Positions 34,201 through 47,309 of a stretch of 64,000 bases of DNA are shown one piece after another. Made by a program: the position numbers and the translations under genes. Below the pieces are notes generated by a model. It was not told where the DNA came from, ran no database searches, and saw nothing but the letters and a program-made list of their open reading frames with translations. The DNA comes from Triatoma infestans. Its lineage: Eukaryota; Arthropoda; Insecta; Hemiptera; Reduviidae. The first letter of the stretch is position 1. The number at the start of each line of letters is the position of its first letter. Location of the stretch: NCBI GenBank assembly GCA_011037195.1, contig JAAEAF010000225.1, forward strand, positions 62,001 to 126,000. The letters are read 5' to 3'.

Positions 34201-36574
34201 ACCACCTCTAATAGCTAAGCAGTTCTACCAGCACCAGAGTAAAGTTAAATTCATTTCTACTTTTTCTTACCAGTGGAAAGATTCAAGATGTGGCCAACTA
34301 ACGAATGGTCTCAAAGTGACAAACATATATTCTTGTGTGTGAAATATGAGACTATCGAAATGTAAACTATAAAAGTTGCGCTAAAGGAAATATTGCATTC
34401 GAATGTATAAAACATCTAACTATAAACTTTCATTATTTGGTATATTAGTTCTCCATGACCCGTAAATTATAATGCCAGTACCATCAATAATCCTCTGATC
34501 ACTCTCCAGGAGGTATATACGGATTTGTCGTAGTCCGTCACAACCAACTAACTAAGGCACAATTTGCATTTATGATATCATTCTAGTACCTTCTAGTATT
34601 TATGAGTATAATTCTATACTGCTCAAAAATATTGGAACCTCAATACCAGAATGCCAACAGCATTCTCAACTTTTCTTCGCGCGGTCAGTAGACATAATTG
34701 AACACCTTTTCTTTTTGGAACATCCCAGTTTCGAGCAGGGTTTCATCAAATAGACTTCAGAGGGAAGGCGTCGTCGTCCCCTGCAATTACATCCCAATAC
34801 GGAAAGTGAATGCTGTTATACATGTCTATAACTCGATACACTAACCACGCTGGAATCATTCATTCTGCCGTTTGTTCCGTCAACTATGTAATGTAGGTAG
34901 GTATATGAAATTTATAGTGCTATCAACCGTGGCAAATAATAATATTTAAAAACCCTTTTGTAATTGTAGAATTCACTTCCGCTTCGTACAGGACATTTCA
35001 AACGAACGTGCTAAGGGCCCCGAACCATAATTCGAAGTTCCATCTAAATGAAAAGGAGCGATTAACGATTTTCCAGTCTTCTTCAGAAACTTTTTAGGAA
35101 ACTTTATGTAATCATTTAAAACTTTGTAGATAGCCTTCAAACAGGAACCATAAATTTGTAAATTGTGCTTTTCAGCACTCTGTACATATGTTCAAGAGTA
35201 CTGAAGGAGTCTCCAGTAGCCAAGTGCCGTAATGTGATCTGAAGTTTTATTACAGGCAACAAAGCCACCCTGAAGAAGGTTTTATAATAAAGGGGTCACG
35301 ATGTGTAGTAGTTGGAGAATTTTTGGTGCTCATGATGCAAGGGATGTATATAACTTTGGGGCTCTTCCAGTTGAAGCTCCTGCAATAAATTATTATCACA
35401 TACACCAAACTTCTGTCGTAGCTTTATCCATGCTCATGTCCACCACCTGCTTTGCACGAAAATGTTTAATCTTCTGTTTGGATATTGATTCTTCTTATGG
35501 CATTTCAGCAACTCTTGAATTCCTTTTTCGATATTCATGTTCAATAACAGGCACCAGAAACACGTCTGAAAACTGGTGTGCCACCATGCAAACTCTTTGA
35601 CATTGACTGGTACTAGTTTGCTACCGTCTCATTCACCCGAGCCAATCACGACCGAGTCAGCTAGCATAGTGTCAACCTCGCTATGGGCTTTCCTCTAAAG
35701 TATCACTTCCATAAATTACAGTCCCCACCTTTCATATCCCATTGCCATGTCAAGTTTGAAGAAAATCGGTTTAGCGGAAGTACATGTTCATACAATTGGA
35801 TTCTGTGTTATTCGAAAATCCGTTTAAAGATTTTCTTTAAAGTTGCAATTGAACTGCACTTACAAATATAAACCCATCAATTTCATATTGCAGTAAAAAT
35901 TGACTTCTGGGGAATCTATTTGCAATTTTATTGACGTAAGCATATCAAATTTGAAGGCTGTTGTCCCTTTAGTTTACTTCTTTGAAATTTTCGACCCAAA
36001 AATATGAAATAAAAATTAAAAATTTCAAATATAAACAAAAATTTAGTCAGTCCTAAACCCGTAAGGAGCTCTTGCAATTAATAATGTTATGTAGGTCACT
36101 GAAAGAGAATGGACTAAGGTTGTTGGAATGAAGTTGTTTAATTCTTTGAATTTTTTATTAATATAACTTTTTTAATTTCAGTTAATGCAGAGGAACTTTG
36201 ATTAATTTCTGTATTTACTATTTGTTGTCCATGTGAAATCATTTACAAAAAATTATAATAACAATAAAAAAACGAAGAAAAAAAAAACTTAAAAGTTATA
36301 TAGTGCTCACCTTCATGAGAATCGTTTCTCTAAACCGAATATGGACGAGCGTTAACGGAAATACACGATCGTGACTCGGGCAAAAGAAAGCGGTGGGAAG
36401 TAAATAGAAAAAAAATGTTTCAATGTTGATGCAAGTCCTTTTTATTTAATAACACCGTATTCAGTTGATTGTTTTAAGTCGGGTCTGTCTCCTTCACTAA
36501 TCAGTATTCGTTGTGTTGTGTTACGAAGGTGAATAACCGTTATTGAAACTTCCAACTTTTATTTAGTGTTAAGA
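31274..36574. other. Long intergenic stretch, decayed repeats only
   Basis: From 31.3 to 33.7 kb the sequence is AT-rich and featureless. From 33.7 to 36.0 kb it is less AT-rich and has several medium open frames on both strands (for example 33790-34140 and 35301-35600), none resembling a known protein. A HINE-like fragment lies at about 35690-35790 (CTCTAAAGTATCACTTCC, then AATCGGTTTAGCGGAAGT). Confidence 0.4.
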
Positions 36575-36640
36575 CAATGTGTACAGACAGGAAGAAGTGC
36601 GCACAAGTGTTTTTAACTCTTACAATAGTTCAGTGTCCGG
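36501..36640 (+). promoter_or_regulatory. Candidate promoter and first exon of the tetraspan gene
   Basis: A TCAGT initiator-like pentamer at 36501 is followed at 36577 by an ATG whose frame reads MCTDRKKCAQVFLTLTIVQ. That is a short charged start running into a hydrophobic segment, as expected for TM1 of a four-helix protein. Possible donors with GT lie at 36621-36640. The next known exon, 52445, starts in phase 0 with a hydrophobic segment. The link is inference only. Confidence 0.28.
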
Positions 36641-36959
36641 TTCAATTGCAATGGTTCACAAAGTAAATTAATTAGTTAGCCTTTCTTACTTTTGAATCTA
36701 TGTTTAGTTTATATAAGAGAAACATAAGAATTTTATTTTATTTCATTTTTTTCTAGAAAAGTGTTTAATTGAGAAAGCAATGCTACATGCCGTCCACAAT
36801 TTCTATTTTAAACAATTTCAAAAAAATTACGGGAATTCGGAATACAAAACTTTTAGGTGATGATCGTATTTGGAGAATGCCTATTGACCATTGTTGGTTC
36901 TGCAGCCTCAGGGTGGCCGCCTCCGTTATTTCAGTTTATATTACGGTTAGTAAGTTTTT

Positions 36960-38340
36960 AAATTTTTTTTATCGATTTGGTGTTTTTGTTTGGTTGTCGG
37001 GTCAGATATTCAAAAGGAATTTTTCACCGGAAATACATAGTTTAGTGGTCTCCTCGGAGCATGAAATAGTGTGTATGTACCTTCAGCCTTATTCAACAAA
37101 ATGTTAACAAAAGTAACAAAAAGGCTAGTTCAAATTTGATATTCCTTTCGGGTACAACGATGGGAACTGACTGGAAGATATCAGTTCCTTAACCGGGAGT
37201 GCTGTTTACCCAATGAATTTTTCAGTTTTCAACGATGTCCTTTATAAAAAGCCACCGCTTCTTTTAACATACTATACTAACTGTACATCTTTATATACAG
37301 TAGTATTTGAAACTTTTTTCATAGAAAATTGTTTCTAGGGAAATTCAGTGGAGCGTTGCAACAATACGCTTCTGAAAAGTACCATTTTAGGACAATGTAG
37401 GATCCCAACACTGTTAGAAGGAAGTGGAAATGTGCGTTTTATGGTAATGATACTTTTAGAAGAAAGCCAAACGATCAGGCTTTCTCAGAATTCTTTTAAA
37501 ATCTATTTTCTCATTATTTCCAAGGATTAGTCCCATGCGTGCGTAATGAGTAAACCAAGTTTAAAGAAAATCGTTAGAGATGCTTTTTTTCCTGAGAAAA
37601 ACGTGAAAAACTGAAAATAAATAAATAAAATCTTCAGTAAAGCGATCAATATTGAGCGAAACCTTCATGACAATTATATTTCTGATGACAATGAATTTAG
37701 AAATTCTACAACGATGATATAATTTCTCTTTTACAACACAATAAGCAAGAGTAAAAAGTTGCCGAAACGGAAAATCCAAATATTCAAAGTTGAGTATCAA
37801 AAGGATAGTCCAAAAGGTTTTCGGTAAAATCAGTTAACCGGAAGTGTCGCTTTAGTGAAGGTTACTGGTCTTTATTCAGTTTTTCATGATTTTTCTCAAA
37901 ATGGCTATAACGATTCTCTTAAATTTTGAAATATTTACTTCACATATATAAAATTTTTTTTATACTTTATAGAGATATTAAAAGAAAAAAAGCGTTAAAA
38001 GTTCAACTTAATACATCACTTAATTTCTGTCAGGGGATCAGACAATAAGGTTTTCGTCAAACACAGTAAGCCGGAAGTACCACTTTATCGGATGGATTGT
38101 TCAATTTTTTCCTACTTTTTCTGGGAAGAATGACGACTTCTCTGTATTTAGATTATAGCTAGACATATAAAGATCTATAACTTTGATTAAAACCTCCTTT
38201 TACAGGGAAAATTCATTTTAGGTTGCTTTGATGGTGGTGCATGATGTTAGATTTATCTATAAACGGCAGTTTCAGTGTAACTCACAGTTCCGCCACCTGT
38301 ACAGTTATGAAAACAACTAAACATTCGAAAAAAATTCCAG
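36960..38340 (+). repeat. Decayed HINE-like copies
   Basis: At least two diverged pieces lie in tandem (about 36960-37540 and 37800-38340). They keep TTTTCACCGGAAATACAT, TAACCGGAAGTG and TCTCAAAATGGCT-type blocks. No ends are intact. Confidence 0.5.
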
Positions 38341-38357
38341 TATAAAAGAAGATTTTT

Positions 38358-39037
38358 ACTTTCTCTTACACCTAAGTAAAAGGAAGTATTGTAATCGTAT
38401 CAAATTTTCGTTATCGAGTTTTCACCGGAAATATATGTTTTAAGGCTCCATGAGTCCAAAAATGTGGTATTTAGAAAATGGTCTGTGTATAGCAGCATAG
38501 CTCAAAAACAAAAAAACGCGGAAAGTTCAAACTCGATATCCGACAGTAAGTTGTCTGTCAAAATTCCTCAACCGGAAGTACCACTTTACTGAATGGTTTT
38601 TTTTCACTTTTTTGCGATTTTCTCAAAAATGGGTCCAACGATTTTCTTGAAACTTATATATCAATCAACTACACATACAAACATCTACAACTTATATTTG
38701 AAACAATTTTCCGGGAAAATTCATACAAGGGCACTTTTAGGTGAGGGGTGGGGTATGTTTTCCTCTACAGTGCTATTTCAGTTTATTACCCAATTCCACC
38801 ATCCAAACAAAATTAATTAGAAATAAATAGATTGCCAAAATTCCGAGGTCAAGAAAATTAGTAAACTGGATGGGCGTTTTTACTGAATAGTGATTTTTTT
38901 ACCTTTTTGTGATTTTCTCTATAAAATCATAGACGAATTTTATTAAATTTGGTATACTAACTATAAACTTTGTAAATTACAATTTTGTAAGCTGCAGTTA
39001 GATAAAGTAGTGTGAATGTTTCACACCAGTTTTTTTA
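38358..39037 (+). mobile_element. HINE-like element, copy D
   Basis: The 5' end is ACTTTCTCTTAC (38358-38369), followed by an imperfect arm AAGTAAAAGGAAGT. The body has one copy of the internal unit. The 3' end is GATAAAGTAGTGTGAATGTT, then TCACACCAG and a T run. It is about 680 bp and is the simplest near-complete copy. Confidence 0.72.
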
Positions 39038-41841
39038 ATTAGATCTGCGTTTAATACTTACTAAATATAAAAAATGTATTCTCGATGATAAACAAGATAC
39101 ATCCTTCAAATGAATATGTTTGTGCAATTTTTACGATGAATACAAATTTAAAGAAAAATAGAAGAAGAAGAAGAAATGAAAAGAATGTGACCCTCAAAAG
39201 TTGAGAAATAAAGAAAATAAAAGTGTAATAAAATTAAAACTAACTTGTGTGAGCGTGTGTGTATGTGTGTGGGAACTAGAATAAAATTTCACCTTTACGT
39301 AATGTAGTTAATACTTATTTCTCATCAAAAATTAGGCAAGCGTACAAACTGCGACCTTAAACATAACTTTAAATTTTTTCCCCCACCTATCATGTATCTA
39401 GAAAAATATGATGTGAAGCTCTCACATTTTTTTTACTGGAATCATTACAATTCAAACTGAAAAGTTTTTTCTTCAAATTTGGACTTCGTACTAAATCTTT
39501 AGTTGCTCTTAAAAACAGGTTGGTTTAGAGTACAGGTTTGTCTGAATGTCAGTCGCTCAGCAAAACGTTACGAAGTTTAAAGTAAAATCATATTATCACA
39601 TATTCCACCCCAAAACTATCTAAAAGTTGCCGATTTCAAGTAAAAATGATATTTTACATCTATGCAGTTAACATTCCAAATTTTAAGGATGAAAATCCTT
39701 CTAGCTGGTTTCGAGAAACTTTCAAAATTTAGAAACCAGTTGTATAAAGTCGTGTCAGATGCGGTAATAATATTATCTAAACAGAATATCGAATTTGATC
39801 TTACTGTTATTTTACATTCCTTTTTTTATTCACACACGACACACTTTCTCGTGAATAATCAATTTCCCAATTAATTAATACATATATACATTAAATACCC
39901 CTGCAAATTGCACTGAAGTGCTCTTTACTTGTAAGATTTAACGGTTTAGCTTCCACAGAATCCTTGGGAAAGAAACGTTTCATATAAAAGTTATAGGCCT
40001 TTTTTTGTGTACAGTTAATATGCGAAGTTTATGAAAATTCGTTAGGGTCATTTTCAAGAAAATCGTAAAATAAAAACTAAAAAAATATCCTTATACAACA
40101 GCTATGGAATATATTGTGACAAAAAAAAGCTCAGCAGATGATAATCCTACAACCTCTTTATACAGCACAGTAACAAGCACTTATGCACGTTAATAACAAA
40201 CTTTTTCTTTAAGAGGTATACGATAATTTAGGTAAAAAACCCTGCAACAGTGTTACCAATCTACATACATACAGTTTATATTTGTGTTTTAGAAACTTTT
40301 GAATGCAAACTACATATGTAGGGAGTGTGTTGTAGTGAAAGTAGGAAGTATTTTGGTGTATCTGTCTTCGCGTTAATAATCTACAACTTTTACTTCAAAT
40401 ATGTTAAAAAAATCAATACTTTTTTTTGTAATGAAAAAATGAATCACAATAACAAGACTTTGAAACTGTTTATCAAAACAAAGCATTGTTTACTCCCTTC
40501 CAGTCCACAAATGGACATAACCTTGAAATATTTTATCATAAATTAATCATATCCTTTTCTTAGGATTGCCATTATTTTGTTATTTACGTATAAAATTTTA
40601 AAAATAATTTTACTTTTTACGGCTGTGAGCTCTATATTTGTGAAGCTTTTGAAAAATCTGTCAATGGAACACTCATACGACTGTCTCAAATTTCCATTGA
40701 CAGATTTTCTTCAAACTTAGGTAAGAGTTTTACAATAAATGTAGTTATTCTGAATATTTTATAATGTTGAATCCACCTATGGCATGGAATTTGGCACTTT
40801 AAAGGGAAGCTAGTATTGTCCCTAACATCACCCCAACCCCAGTAGAACCTCCCAGAGATCTGTTTTCTCTGGAAAAACGTTTCAAATAAAAATACCATAG
40901 ATTTGTTAAGTGTAATATGTAAACAAAATTTTGCGAAAAACAAATACTAGTAAATTCCGAAATAATTTTTCCGAAACGTTCCTGTGAGAGGAACCCCTTC
41001 CACAGGGCGAGAGAGACCATTTGCTAAAAACATTTTTTTTTCTATTCCGGAACTCTCATAATATGTACTTCCGTTGCAAATTAAATTTCTAAAAATCATC
41101 TCGAACGCAACGTTTCTTCTTATTGCACAAAGAGAAGTAAGACAAATCTGGGCTGAAACATGATTTTCTCCAATTAGAATTCGCAGTTTCCTATCGACAA
41201 ATTTTCTTTAATTTTGTCATTTATAAAGTAAATTTAATTTATTGTGCTTCATATTACGTAGGTGATGGGAACGTATTATATATTGAAATGGTATGTTTAG
41301 GTAGGAATCCAAATTTGTGAGTCATCCCGGAATGTCAGTATAAGATTTTGTCTTCTTATAACTGCGAGCTATTGCCATTTTTAATGCAGGAACCTTCTTT
41401 AAAAATATAAAAGCAATTTAAATTAGACTGCTTTCATAACATATATTTCGAAAATATAGAGATTAGCATTTCCTTTCACGCAAGAATAAACTCCATTTAG
41501 TTATAATTAAACTCAACAAATGTCCTCTAGTTAGTAAAGTTTATATGGAATACGATTAAAGCTACGGAAAAGGATGTAAGGTAAACTTGATATAATAGTT
41601 GCAAAGCGGAATGAAACCGATTATTTAGTTAAAGAAAGGAAAAATAAAAAGAAGGTGATTAAAACAGTATTCAAAATTTGTATTCCTTTCAAAGCACCTT
41701 TCCACCTTGGCCTTTCAATTCATATGAATGAACGATGAATCATTAGCATTAGTAAAACTATGACTCACTACATCTCCCAGTGTTTCGCTAGATCTTAAAA
41801 ATATTTCTCATCATATTATTTAATATGCCTAACTTATTTTT
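39038..41841. other. Intergenic stretch with one inverted HINE-like copy
   Basis: Mostly AT-rich, with no gene seen. Around 40640-41150 the minus strand matches the HINE-like body (TATTTGAAACGTTTTTCC at about 40870-40890). The rest is unassigned. Confidence 0.42.
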
Positions 41842-42800
41842 ACTTCCTCTTACTCCTTCTATTGAGGAAGTATTGCGAAATTGAGTATTTACCGGAAATA
41901 CATGTTTGAAGTCCCCTAAGTACGAAAAAAATGTTTTTCGCGAATGGTATCCATTGGGTGTGTGTTGTGTGTGTGTGTCTGATAACAAAATATCTCAAGA
42001 AGGAAAAATTGTAGCGAACTCCGTATTCCGCTTAGGTACTACCACCGCACAAGACCCGAAGGTTTTCGGCAAAATCCATCAAATGGAGGAAAACTTTCCT
42101 GAATAGTTTTTTCAGTTTTGCGCGATTTTATCAAAAAAACTGCTCCGACGATTTTCTTTAAACTTCGTGTACTATCTACGTACTTAAATAAATAAATATA
42201 AAAACTTGTGTATAATTTTTCTATTTAAATAAATATTATTTACTACATACTACTTAAATAAATACCTACCACTTTTATTTTAACATTTTCCCGGGAAAAA
42301 TGATTTTTGGGGATTCTGGGCGGGAGGGGGAGGGCAGTAGCTTTCTACTAATGCACCATTTTTAGTTGTACGGTTCTAACATCTATATACTATTAATATA
42401 CATTATAGCATTGCTGGAAAATTTCCAAATTTGAAGTCAATCGGAAACCGAAAGTGCTGCTCTACAAAATAAGTTTTTGAAGTTGTTCTCGAAAAGGACT
42501 AATAACAATTTCCTGTAAACTGTACAGATATAAAACTAGAATTTTGACTTGAAACATTTTTCCGCAAAAATAGATTTTAGATGAATTTTGCGGGGAGGGC
42601 CCTGTCAATTGGATTTAAATTTAGATTGCCGTTACTACTTTTTGGTTCTGATAGAGACCCCAAGTGCCCACTCAGGTAGATGTGTATAACCCCAACCACC
42701 TTTGTTTTAATGGTTTGTAGGCATTGCAATTTTAAAGAAATTTTGTTAATTAAATTTTATTAATTGCAGTAAGAGAAAGTCGCGTGAGTGTTTAACTTCA
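41842..42800 (+). mobile_element. HINE-like element, copy C
   Basis: The 5' palindrome is degraded (ACTTCCTCTTACT...TTGAGGAAGT). A GTGTGTTGTGTGTGTGTGTC run lies at about 41958-41979. The 3' AGTAAGAGAAAGT ends at 42780, followed by CGCGTGAGTGTTTAAC, where the terminal hairpin has decayed. Confidence 0.68.
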
Positions 42801-43875
42801 ATGTGTGTCCCTCTGTTGTAAAAACAAACATGGCATTGTTTACATTTCAATTTGACTCGAATTTCGTCATAAATTAGTTGAACTACTGTATGTTTAGGTC
42901 AGTACAACCAAGCCCCACTCTTCCCTAAAAAAAATGGACGGTTTCCATCATTACATAATATTATATGTCAGATGTATTTATTTAATGCTAATTTTATCGT
43001 CCATTTCAAGCTGGCCTTTATAAAAATCTGATCAGCTAGCTAGCATAATTTCCTTTAGTTTGAATGACAGCAATTATTTTAAAGAATTTCTGTGTATTAC
43101 TATTCAATTTTTTGTTTTCATTATTATTTCTAATTTGTCGGTTGGAATGGCAACACTGTTGGTGAGACTAAATGAGCAGCAAGTTATTGTCTTCGAAGTT
43201 TTGTTTGTGTTGATAATAGACTGACAAATTTTACCTATTTTTATGTGTTAATTTCGTGTCAGATTGCCTCTAAATCTAATTGCGATCAGAAAGATATTTT
43301 TTCCTGCTCTTTGAATCCAGATATAGTTTTTACTTTTTCTTAACCAATGTTTTGATGTCCAATATTGCCAGGTTTGAATTTGTTCTGTTTGTGTGTAATC
43401 TAATTTAATCGATAATCGGGCACCTAGATATTGTTAGGCCACCTGGATCGATCGTGCTTCAAAGGTACTTATTCTACTATCATTACTTGCTCATTAGTGT
43501 ATACCCAGGCTGAGTTACTAGAGATATCTTCATTTCGAAGTTCATGCCAAATTTAAAAAATTGGTTGTAGTTGTAGTCTTACAAAGTTTAGAGGAAAATG
43601 TGGATGGGTCCGCAATTATGGATAACATCTGTGATTTTATCCATCGTTGCATGCTTATTTTTGTTATTTCTGACCGGTTTCGGTTTCTCATTCATTGCCA
43701 GAGGAAGACTATCAAGTTTGTGTGGAGAGTTGACTTCAACATTATGTTTCTGTTTCGCACCACACTTGTTCATTATCAATTATAGATATTTTTTCGCTAA
43801 AAACATTGTTTTCGTAATCCACGTCATGTGAATCATGTATTTTCTGAGAAAAATCAATTTCATATTTAATAAGTG
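42801..43875. other. Intergenic stretch with a degenerate hammerhead-like motif
   Basis: No gene seen. At about 43668-43712 the minus strand reads CTCTGGCAATGAATGAG, then CCGAAACCGGTCAGA. It keeps the GAAACCGGTC half of the hammerhead-like motif but not the CUGANGA box. Confidence 0.4.
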
Positions 43876-44284
43876 CCCTTTGGTCGGTCAGCCGACCAGT
43901 GAACATCTCTTGTGAGCGTTCTGCTATTCGTTTAGTTATTGATTTCTATTCTTCATTTTCTTTATTATTAAATTATTACGTAGCTCATTTGCATTAGTTT
44001 ATTTCATTATTTGGACATTTGTTTAAGTTTTGGAGTGTTTTATTTATTTCAGTTTTACTTAATTTTTAGTTCATTTCATGAACATATGTAAATTAGTTAT
44101 ACTGTAAATAGTGTATACTGTTGGTGTACAGTAGTGGGGTGATTAGCTGACTGCTTACAGGTAATAGAACTTTTGCATAGTACCTACTGTCGTAAGCGCT
44201 GTGGAGGGGTATTCCCCTGCCACTGTCACTACTCTTTATCATTGCACTTATTTCAGTGCTCAGTACTGCCATGTCTAGGGCACT

Positions 44285-44838
44285 ATGAATGTAGGAAGAA
44301 TGACCGACGCCAGTTCACAAGCTATGTCACATTCTAATGCTTCTAATAGGGATATGAATGTGATTCCTAGACATATCACTAATTACACTATGGTGGAATC
44401 TGATGCCTCAGAAGTTTTTATACAACCTTCAAGAAGACGTAAGAGGCAACTCAAAAAAACGCCTAGCACAAACAGCTCGCCAAAAAGCAAGCAAAAAAAG
44501 TGCACTAATGTTACAGACAGTGATGCGAGCTATTATCTGCTGCAACCCCACTAGTGGCAGCGCAACCCAATAAAAATCTCGACAAAAACACACCAAAGCC
44601 ACCATCTTATTGCCTTAAAAAATTTTACCAGTCTGTGCCAACAACTAAAACTTCTTGTTGGTAATGACAAATTCTATTGCAGAGCCAGACTAAATGATAT
44701 GTTGGTATATACTTATGATAGCGACAGCTACCGAAAAGTTGTTAAATATTTGCAGGTGAAAGATCAGGACTTTCACTGCTACCAACTACGCGAAGACAAA
44801 TGTTTTCGTGTGGTAATCCGAGGGTTACATCAAACAAT
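44285..44838 (+). pseudogene. Jockey gag (ORF1) fragment with PRE_C2HC domain
   Basis: The first frame (44285-44554) is a Ser/Lys/Arg-rich N-terminus with RRRKRQLKK. After a frame break comes FYCRARLNDMLVYTYDSD, then YRKVVKYLQ and FRVVIRGLHQT. The last matches the end of the PRE_C2HC domain (VVIRGLHxT) that precedes zinc knuckles in Jockey gag proteins. The zinc knuckles are gone, and the reading continues straight into ORF2. Confidence 0.72.
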
Positions 44839-46952
44839 ATATTACCCTCAGTTCAGATCCTTGTTCCAATCCCTAGGACCCCGCTTTATTACCGGCGGAG
44901 ATTGCAACGCTAAGCACCAGCACTGGGGCAGCAGCTGTACCTCCCGTGGGAGGTACATCCTTAACAATATCATCCTTTCCCTTAATTTTTCCTTTATGTC
45001 CCCTGATTATCTTACATATTGGCCTTCTGATCCCAACCGCATCCCAGATTTAGTAGACTTCTTTGTTGCTTCTAGTGTAGGAGCCATTTTTTTCAACCAC
45101 ACAAACCTTGAATGATTTATCCTCTGACCATTCTCCACTACTCCTTAATCTTAGCATAATTCCCATCTCTAAACCTCCTAAACCATCTTTGATTGAATGC
45201 CCGATGAACTGAGATCTCTTCCAACATAAGTTAGAAAATTCAATGAATCTGAACATCTCCCTCAAAACCGCCAGTGAAGTTGAGCAAGCTGTTCAACTCT
45301 TCACTAACTCCATTCAACACGCAGTCCAACAATCCTGCTCCTATCGTCCTAAAAATCATCCTTCACCTAAACCTAGTCTGCCACATAATATCCGAAACGT
45401 AATAACTGCTAAACGACAGGCCAGAAGAAGGTGCCAGTATTCACGATATCCTTCCGATTAAAGAATTTTTAATCAATTAAATCTCCTGCGATCTCAGCTA
45501 GCTGAGTTCCGATCCTTCCAAAACCAAAAATACATTGAATTCCTTTCCACTGAAGATAACTCCCTCTGGATTGCAACTAAAAAATTATTAAAATATCACA
45601 CAACTGTATCACCTATCCGCACTCCCAATGGCCCCTGGGCCAAGAGCGACGAAGAAAGGGCTAACATCTTTTCTAGTTATTTAGAACATACCTTCACCCC
45701 ACATCCAGAGATACTAGATCCTACCCGCAGTAAACATGTTCTTGAAAACCTTGATATTCCACTTCCTCTCCACCTTCCTTCCTACCCTATACTTCCATCA
45801 GAGGTAAAATCTCTTAATGAACTTCTTCCTCGGAAAAAAGCACCTGGACACGATCTCATCACATCCAACATACTCCACCATCTTCCTAGGAAGGCCATTA
45901 TTTTCCTTACGACAATTTTCAATCCATCCTTCGTACCGCTCACTTTCCCATCCAATGAAAGATTCCTTAATTCTCCTTAGCCCCAAACCCCTTAAACCTC
46001 CCAGCGAGTTATCTTCTTACAGACCTATTAGCCTTCTTCCCATGTTATCCAAAGTCCTAGAAAAAATACTCCTTAAACGGCTATTTTCTATCCTAATATC
46101 CCAGAATATCATCCCTCCCCATCAATTTGGTTTCCGCACTCGTCATTCCTCAATCCAACAATCCCTCAGAGTAGTTGATACTATTTCGTCTGCTCTGGAG
46201 AACAAAAAATATTGCCTGGGTGTTTTCCTGGACGTGGCTCAGGCTTTCGACAGAGTTTGGCTCCCAGGACTACTATACAAATTAAAAAAGTTCCTTCCCA
46301 CTCCATTCTATCTCCTCCTGCAATCCTATTTAACTGACCGCTGCTTAAGGGTGGGGTTCGGCGCTGAATTGTCTGAGCTGCATGCGATCTGTGCAGGGGT
46401 GCCCCAAGACAGTATACTGGGACCCCTATATACCATCTACACTGCTGATATTCCTACTCATCCCCAAACCTTAATAACGACCTATGCTGATGACACCGCA
46501 ATTTTATCTTCCCACTCTGATCCTATTCAAGTCTCTACCATTATACAAGAGCACATTGAGCTCATTGAAACTTGATGTAAAAAATGGAGAATAAAGCTTA
46601 CCAAGTGTGTTCAGGTACATTCACATTAAGAAGACAGACCTGCCAACCACTAACTATTAACGGTTCAGACATACCCAGATCCAGCGAAGTACGTTACCTA
46701 GGACTCTACTTAGACAGTCGTCTAACGTGGAACCCACACACAAGACTTAAAAGAAAAGAACTAAACAGACGCTATGGACTACTTAGAAGGAGACTTCTTG
46801 GACCTAAATCCACCATGACAATGCATAAAAAACTCAGTCTTTACAAAACTCTACTCAAACCAATATGGACATATGGAGCAGAATTGTGGGGATCCGCAAA
46901 ACCCTCCAACATACAACCAATACAATCTTTCCAATCCAAAATCTTTCGTTGA
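44839..46952 (+). pseudogene. Jockey ORF2: endonuclease remnant and reverse transcriptase
   Basis: The endonuclease begins mid-domain with GGDCNAKHQHWGS (Cys where Phe is usual) and continues with the SDHSPLLL block after a frameshift near 45115. The reverse transcriptase shows SSYRPISLLPMLSKVLEK (about 46015), HQFGFRTRHSSIQQ, FLDVAQAFDRVWLPGLLYKL (about 46225), GVPQDSILGPL and the catalytic YADDTA (about 46482). It ends with RYLGLYLDSRLTW and AELWGSAKPSNI. Breaks occur near 45115, 45460, 46576 and 46952. PQDS replaces the usual PQGS. Confidence 0.85.
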
Positions 46953-47309
46953 ATCATTAATGCACCCTATTATGTTTCTAATCGAACCCTCCAACACGAC
47001 CATTCGTCAATGATCTTATCCACACCCCGCTTCCAGAAATTCCACAAAAACTTAGAGGTCCACCCAAATCCTGTCGCCCAATCATTATCAACACCGTCCC
47101 ATCCTGAAAATATTCCACGGCGATTAAAGCGTGGTTGGAATAAGTCCTAGGAAGTTCCAGCGCTGGTTGGTTTCTTCTAGCACGCTGTCCTAGTTGTGGC
47201 GCTATCCCAGTTCAGTGTCACAATTTGTATAATATCCTGTAATATGTATATTTGCCAATGTATATATTATACAGATGCAAATAAATAAGTTAAAACAAAA
47301 AAAAATTTA

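Larger units (their letters stand above)
43876..47290 (+). mobile_element. Jockey-clade LINE with internal deletion
   Basis: The element seems to begin near CGGTCAGCCGACCAGTGA (about 43890) and to end in an A-rich tail after 47283. It has a 5' untranslated region, a gag-like ORF1 start (44285), a PRE_C2HC domain (about 44640-44838), then directly the middle of the ORF2 endonuclease, and a long reverse transcriptase. The end of gag and the start of the endonuclease are missing, so the copy arose by an internal deletion near 44838. Other stops and frameshifts are present. Confidence 0.82.

Noticed and set aside
33780..34740. Possible Tc1/mariner transposase (VMVW-like and IEHL-like peptides)
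   Set aside because: The two short matches are about 900 bases apart, far more than in a real transposase, and no DxE/D blocks lie between them.
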